This document shows positions 60,135 through 64,000 of a stretch of DNA of 64,000 nt, piece by piece. The stretch comes from Sisyra terminalis (taxonomy: Eukaryota > Arthropoda > Insecta > Neuroptera > Sisyridae): the NCBI GenBank assembly GCA_958496175.1, contig OY292274.1, positions 55,934,630 through 55,998,629 of the forward strand. Reading direction: 5' to 3'. The notes below the pieces were generated by a model, which did not search any database, had not been told where the DNA came from, and worked only from the letters and a program-made list of their open reading frames with translations. How positions within the stretch are numbered: position 1 is the first letter of the stretch; each line of letters begins with the position of its first letter. Made by a program: the position numbers and the translations under genes.

Positions 60135-60323
60135 TCAAGCAGGTTTTCTTATCTCGACCAACGGAATTGCGTTTGATAATCGGGAATTTCCTCGGCAGGA
60201 TTTTCCTAAATAAGATATAGCTCTGTGGCCTCGATCTTTGTACCTCCAGGCATTAATTTTTCGTCGAAGTTCTAGTCGGACTTCTCCATTCAAAATGCAG
60301 TACAACATAGCTACGCAGAATCC
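60135..60323 (-). CDS. Class B GPCR, last exon: end of TM7 and C-terminal tail
   Basis: The TTTGCAG acceptor (minus strand) enters in phase 0. The peptide GFCVAMLYCILNGEVRLELR continues RKINAWRYKDRG and ends VEIRKPA with TGA at 60135-60137. 'GFxVxxLYCxLNGEVRxEL' is the highly conserved end of TM7 and helix 8 in secretin-family receptors. The cytoplasmic tail after it is short, about 40 residues, with several Ser and basic residues. An alternative longer tail by splicing cannot be excluded. Confidence 0.9.
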   Translation of the reverse strand, partial: GFCVAMLYCILNGEVRLELRRKINAWRYKDRGHRAISYLGKSCRGNSRLSNAIPLVEIRKPA

Positions 60324-60388
60324 CTGCAAAAAATTAAACTGAAATTAATTTGCTCCAATAAGTCACACAAAAGAAATCAATTTCTTAC

Positions 60389-60622
60389 TTGAAACGATGA
60401 GAAAAACTGATCACAAAACAACCAAACCAATAAAACAGTTGGTTTTGTATCGACAGTATAAGACATAGCTAAAAACACGCTATAGTGAACTCCAAATAAT
60501 GGGACAAGGACTAATGTAGATCGGACCAAACGTTTGTATCGAACTTTTCGTCTTTGAATATAAACAGAGTTCAATTTAACCAGTAAGACTCGCACAATAT
60601 TCAAAAACAATCCAAAACTCGT
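60389..60622 (-). CDS. Class B GPCR, exon with TM5 end, TM6 and start of TM7
   Basis: Acceptor TTTTCAG and donor CAAGTAAGA on the minus strand; 234 bases, phase 0 both ends. The peptide TSFGLFLNIVRVLLVKLNSV is the end of TM5. RRKVRYKRLVRSTLVLVPLF leads through GVHYSVF, the class B TM6 signature (K/R-STLVLxPLFGVHY). TVLLVWLFCDQFFSSFQ is the TM7 start. Missing only the small junction residues, this is unambiguous for class B. Confidence 0.93.
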
Positions 60623-60686
60623 CTGAAAAGCAAATAAAAAATTTCAATATCATTTTATTAAACAAAACTAGAAACGTATTTCTTAC

Positions 60687-60817
60687 AAGAACTGATAGTA
60701 CAATTGGCATTCGTATTAACATAAAAATGTATTGATTTGCATGAGTCGTCCAACATAAAATATCTTCAAAATATATTCGGCATACAATCCATGATATGGT
60801 AAATATTGAAGGAACTC
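60687..60817 (-). CDS. Class B GPCR, exon with TM4, extracellular loop 2 and TM5 start
   Basis: Acceptor CAATAG and donor CTTGTAAGA on the minus strand; 131 bases completing a Gly codon from the upstream exon and ending in phase 0. The peptide GVPSIFTISWIVCRIYFEDI is followed by LCWTTHANQYIFMLIRMPIV and LSVL. It includes the conserved loop-2 Cys-Trp (CW) that forms the disulphide to TM3. It has no ATG-led frame of its own and was found by continuity between neighbours. Confidence 0.88.
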
Positions 60818-61059
60818 CTATTGATCAAAAAAACATAATGTTAGTTATGAAATCGAAAACATCTTTATAATAAAATTCAAAATGCTAACTTATATATCAA
60901 ACGTGTTGCATATGAATACATACGTTGAGATATTTTTCAACCATTTCAATGAAATCTTACAAATTGATTGTACTTTATAATGGCATTCATTATTTAACTG
61001 ACATACAATAAAATCAAATTTAAGGAATGTAGTAATTAAATTCAAATATGCAAACTTAC

Positions 61060-61216
61060 CCCAACCAAAACAGATGTATAACGTGATTGCGCTATTATCA
61101 GAAAACAATGATGTGAATATAAGATTATGTAGATACAACCCTTCCATTAAAATCCATGTGTAGTTAGCCAAAATGAAATATTCCCATGCGCTCGTGATTA
61201 ATTTACACACCCAAGC
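61060..61216 (-). CDS. Class B GPCR (calcitonin/DH31-receptor-like), exon with TM3
   Basis: Acceptor TTTTTTTAG and donor GGGGTAAGT on the minus strand; phase 0 in, phase 1 out. The peptide AWVCKLITSAWEYFILANYT continues WILMEGLYLHNLIFTSLFSD and ends ICFGWG. The disulphide Cys of TM3 and the ANYxWxLxEGLYLH signature define secretin-family receptors, which bind peptide hormones and couple mainly to Gs. 'MEGLYLHNLIF' and the WTTH loop suggest the insect calcitonin-like/DH31 group rather than PDF or CRF-type receptors; this placement is from memory of the families. TM1-TM2 and the hormone-binding ectodomain are not found up to 64000. Confidence 0.9.
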
Positions 61217-61300
61217 CTAAAAAAAATGTTCAACTTAAAAAAATATAACAGTACCATTTCACAATTTAAAATGATAAATAATGTTGGTACTCTTTTATAG

Positions 61301-61591
61301 CTGGGGTGGGCAAATGGTCGAATGCAGACATTTTATATAGTTTTTAAGGTAAACTTCAAATCTTTTAATTGAAAATTTGTACTAAAAATTCAGCAGACAA
61401 TGAAACTTGAATTTAAAATTTTACTCTTATCTGTTCTACAACGGATATTACTGATTTCCAAACGGAGCTTCTAATTCTGTCTTTAAGTTTGTACCAGTTT
61501 GTTTTTGATTTAACCCATTTTTCGAAGTTGATCACGTTTAAATGAGAAAAAATATTGTCGATCATACCTGAGTTTAGTTTGCTAACCCTTG
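61301..61591. mobile_element. Short hAT-type MITE in receptor intron
   Basis: The left tip CTGGGGTGGGCAAA and right tip TTTGCTAACCCTTG are imperfect inverted repeats (10 of 14). Flanks TTTTATAG (61293-61300) and CTTTATAG (61592-61599) are a 7/8 match of 8-bp length. This is typical of hAT miniature elements of the CAGGGGTGGGCAAA group. The tips have decayed, so it is probably old. Confidence 0.55.
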
Positions 61592-61599
61592 CTTTATAG

Positions 61600-64000
61600 T
61601 TTAATTCAATAGCGCAATAATTCAATGGACTATGAACTAGTGAGTATGGATTTGAGCCCCCAATATTTAATAACAAATTTACTTTCTTAAACTGCAATAA
61701 TAGAAAACCTAAAAAATGACAAAACGCACGTATGTAAATGGCAATTTGTATTTTACAAGAAATACAATACATATTACACTCGTACATATGTAAATTAATT
61801 TCAGAATTCAATGTTCGTTTGTTCAAAATCGTTTATCTCCTAAAGTTCTTTATCGATCGTTTTAAAATGTGTACATAACTTTTACTAAAAAGTTTCACTT
61901 CACAAGGTGCCGTAAACTACTACGTGTCATATATAGAGGCTTTTTTATCGTTTTTCTATGCTAAAATTGGCAGTTTTATAGATCATGCGATTTTTTTCAA
62001 AACTAAATTGATAATGTATGTCTTGAAGATAAATTACAATAGGTGTAAAGAAAAATGCTGCTGCTTGCTAAGGGTTGCTAAGGGTTTAAATGTTTCACGA
62101 AAATATATTTTTTCAATTCTGAATCATTGAGAAAAACTCAAGCGAACTACTCGTAATTCATTACTTTTTAATGTAGAAATTATTAATCGAAGAATATTTT
62201 TAGAATATTTTTTCTAATCAAGATGATGACAATTATAAATAGAATTTTTAAATTCGCTGGAAGTCTCCGGATTATTACCTCATAATCTGTAATTAAAAGT
62301 CGGATCAGTAATCATTGATGTGTCGTGGAACATATAGACTAACCACGTCTTTGTAATATCACCCAGCTTGCGGTGAAAAATTAATGAACAATATTATCGA
62401 AGCAACAATATTGAAATGAAAATATAAAGGTGAAGACGTTGGGGTTCACACATCCCTATGATTCTGAACGGCAGGACGTGCGACTTGAAAGCATTACAAT
62501 TTTCAGTGTAGTACCTTGCATATTTTGTACTGCCGATAAATAAATTGCAATATATGTTTTACGAATCGGCATCATTGTGATAAACAATTGGTCAACTCAA
62601 TAATAATAAAGAAATGTTGTGACTTGTGATTGATTAGTAATTGGTAAATTTCAATAATCACGTAAAGTAAGATTAGAAATATAGAAGCAGAGGTAAATCA
62701 TAAAATTTGTCTATATTAATTTGTTATATAAAATATATGTTTATTTCTCTGGCAGGTCAATGTATGCTTTCTACTAGTATATTAAAAATAACTATGAATG
62801 AAGAAGTTAATGTGGAAATTTTATGTTTTATTGTATTACTGAAATAGTTAATGAATGTTTTACATACCCAAAAACAGTAAAAAATATTTCTTAAAGAAAA
62901 TGTTCATAAAAATATCTATTATAAAATATCTTCAAATAGAATTTATATAATACCAACATTTGATTTGAAGGTATTATTTTTTTTCGTAATCTCCTTTTTT
63001 GAAATTCATGACTAAGAAAACAATTCCTCCGTATTAATTTCGAAAAAACAAATCAAATGTTTTGTATTTTATTCTCTCAAAAACAATAAATTAAATTATC
63101 TTAAAAAATAACTTAAAAATTTTATTTTTATAGTTTTTCCTTAGTCTATTCAATGATTTATTTTTTGAATAGCTTTTTATTTTTTTCCGATATAAAATTA
63201 ATTATTAAATGTTATTTAATATAATTAATCACCGTAGAAGAAATTCTACAAATGAAAAAAAAAATATTCGGAGAAGAAATGAAAAATATAAACGACAAAG
63301 AAAATAAGGTAAGACATAAGTAGGTACAGGATTAGCAATGAGGGATAGCATTTTCCAGACAAATTTACTTTTACTTTCTGCAGCTTTGTTCTAAACCCAA
63401 TTGATAAATATTTAATTTGCAATTGAAATAAATGCAAATAAATGCTTTTATAATCGTCATAATATTAGAATCATGATGATAATTTAAAATTTATAAATGC
63501 AAAGAGCAAATGAATCTTTCTCTCTATTTTTCTGTACTTTCGCTTAAGCTATGAAACTTACATTAAGTGGAACCATTTACATCTTATGATTTAAACTAAA
63601 ACGTAAAAAATTGAGTCAAAACTTTAAATGAATATGTTACAATTATTTTTATCAATTATATGCTAGAACATTCTAAAAAATAAGATATAAGGTATAAGAG
63701 AAAAAAGTAAGATATGAAAATTCTGAGAATTTTTATTTTTGAAAAAAAAAGAGTAACAATGATATGCTAAAATCGTCAAAAATGTATGTTTTATAAGTTT
63801 TTTTCTATAAAGTTATAAAATTCTTTAAGATCTAAAAAAAAATCTAAAAATATACAGAATTATTTTTATTGGGAACCTTTTGTTACGTCTCATAAATACT
63901 GAGAAAATATATCAGTCAAATGCCCTTGCTGAAATTGAAATTTCCAATAACACGTTAAGAAAAATAATGTAGAATTTAATTTAATTCTTCGAAAATTTTG
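61600..64000. other. Presumed receptor intron, nothing recognised
   Basis: A/T-rich sequence. I looked on the minus strand for the TM1-TM2 region and the cysteine-rich hormone-binding domain of the receptor, including the TIHKNLF-type motif, and did not find them. The missing exons probably lie beyond the right edge. No other gene, RNA or clear repeat was seen. Confidence 0.55.

Noticed and set aside
61413..61826. 137-codon minus-strand frame upstream of the receptor TM3 exon
   Set aside because: It lacks TM1-TM2 or hormone-domain motifs and overlaps the hAT-type MITE; not a receptor exon.
1..64000. CRISPR arrays, bacterial operons or ribosome-binding sites
   Set aside because: The sequence is nuclear eukaryotic DNA with spliced genes; no regularly spaced short repeats or bacterial features were seen.

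Overview
The window is A/T-rich eukaryotic nuclear DNA with GT-AG introns, very long introns, and many DNA transposons and non-LTR remnants. Both protein-coding genes belong to animal families. The mix of a Sidestep-type cell-surface protein, a class B neuropeptide receptor and mariner/hAT-type elements points to an arthropod, almost certainly an insect. I cannot name the species. Neither gene is complete: one lacks its 5' exons and the other lacks its N-terminal exons.

Region 1-47.8 kb, plus strand: the 3' part of a Sidestep-family (Side) gene. Ten coding exons can be joined in phase, at 11142-11252, 22805-23011, 38716-38867, 42364-42508, 42713-42843, 45086-45245, 45315-45911, 45972-46202, 46639-46799 and 46866-47066. 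They encode Ig2 to Ig5, a fibronectin III domain, one transmembrane helix and a cytoplasmic tail with YAEL and YAQI tyrosine motifs. The signal peptide and Ig1 are not seen and are probably upstream of the window. Introns of 11.5 and 15.7 kb hold most of the mobile elements: two internally rearranged mariners, a TTAA-flanked element, a hAT-type foldback with a perfect 8-bp target duplication, a hAT nested in a hAT, several RTE/Jockey-like LINE fragments, and two hammerhead-ribozyme-like cores.

Region 47.8-60.1 kb: intergenic. Its core (about 48.07-56.45 kb) is an onion-like complex of inverted repeats with almost no open reading frames. An old outer pair of repeats encloses a 1.3-kb inverted pair (49545-50880 / 54000-55335), which encloses a nearly perfect 1.8-kb palindrome (50880-52693). 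Five tRNA-like modules, each with A-box and B-box motifs, sit at equivalent places in the units, oriented + + - - -, and TGACGTCA palindromes cluster in the arms. I regard this as the best candidate for something undescribed. A second, smaller palindrome lies at 57990-58333.

Region 60.1-61.2 kb, minus strand: four exons of a class B (secretin-family) GPCR, covering TM3 to the C-terminal tail and most like insect calcitonin/DH31-type receptors. Its 5' exons are not found before the window ends. The Side gene and the receptor are convergent, with the inverted-repeat complex between their 3' ends. There is no sign that they act together. No rRNA, canonical tRNA or CRISPR array was found.
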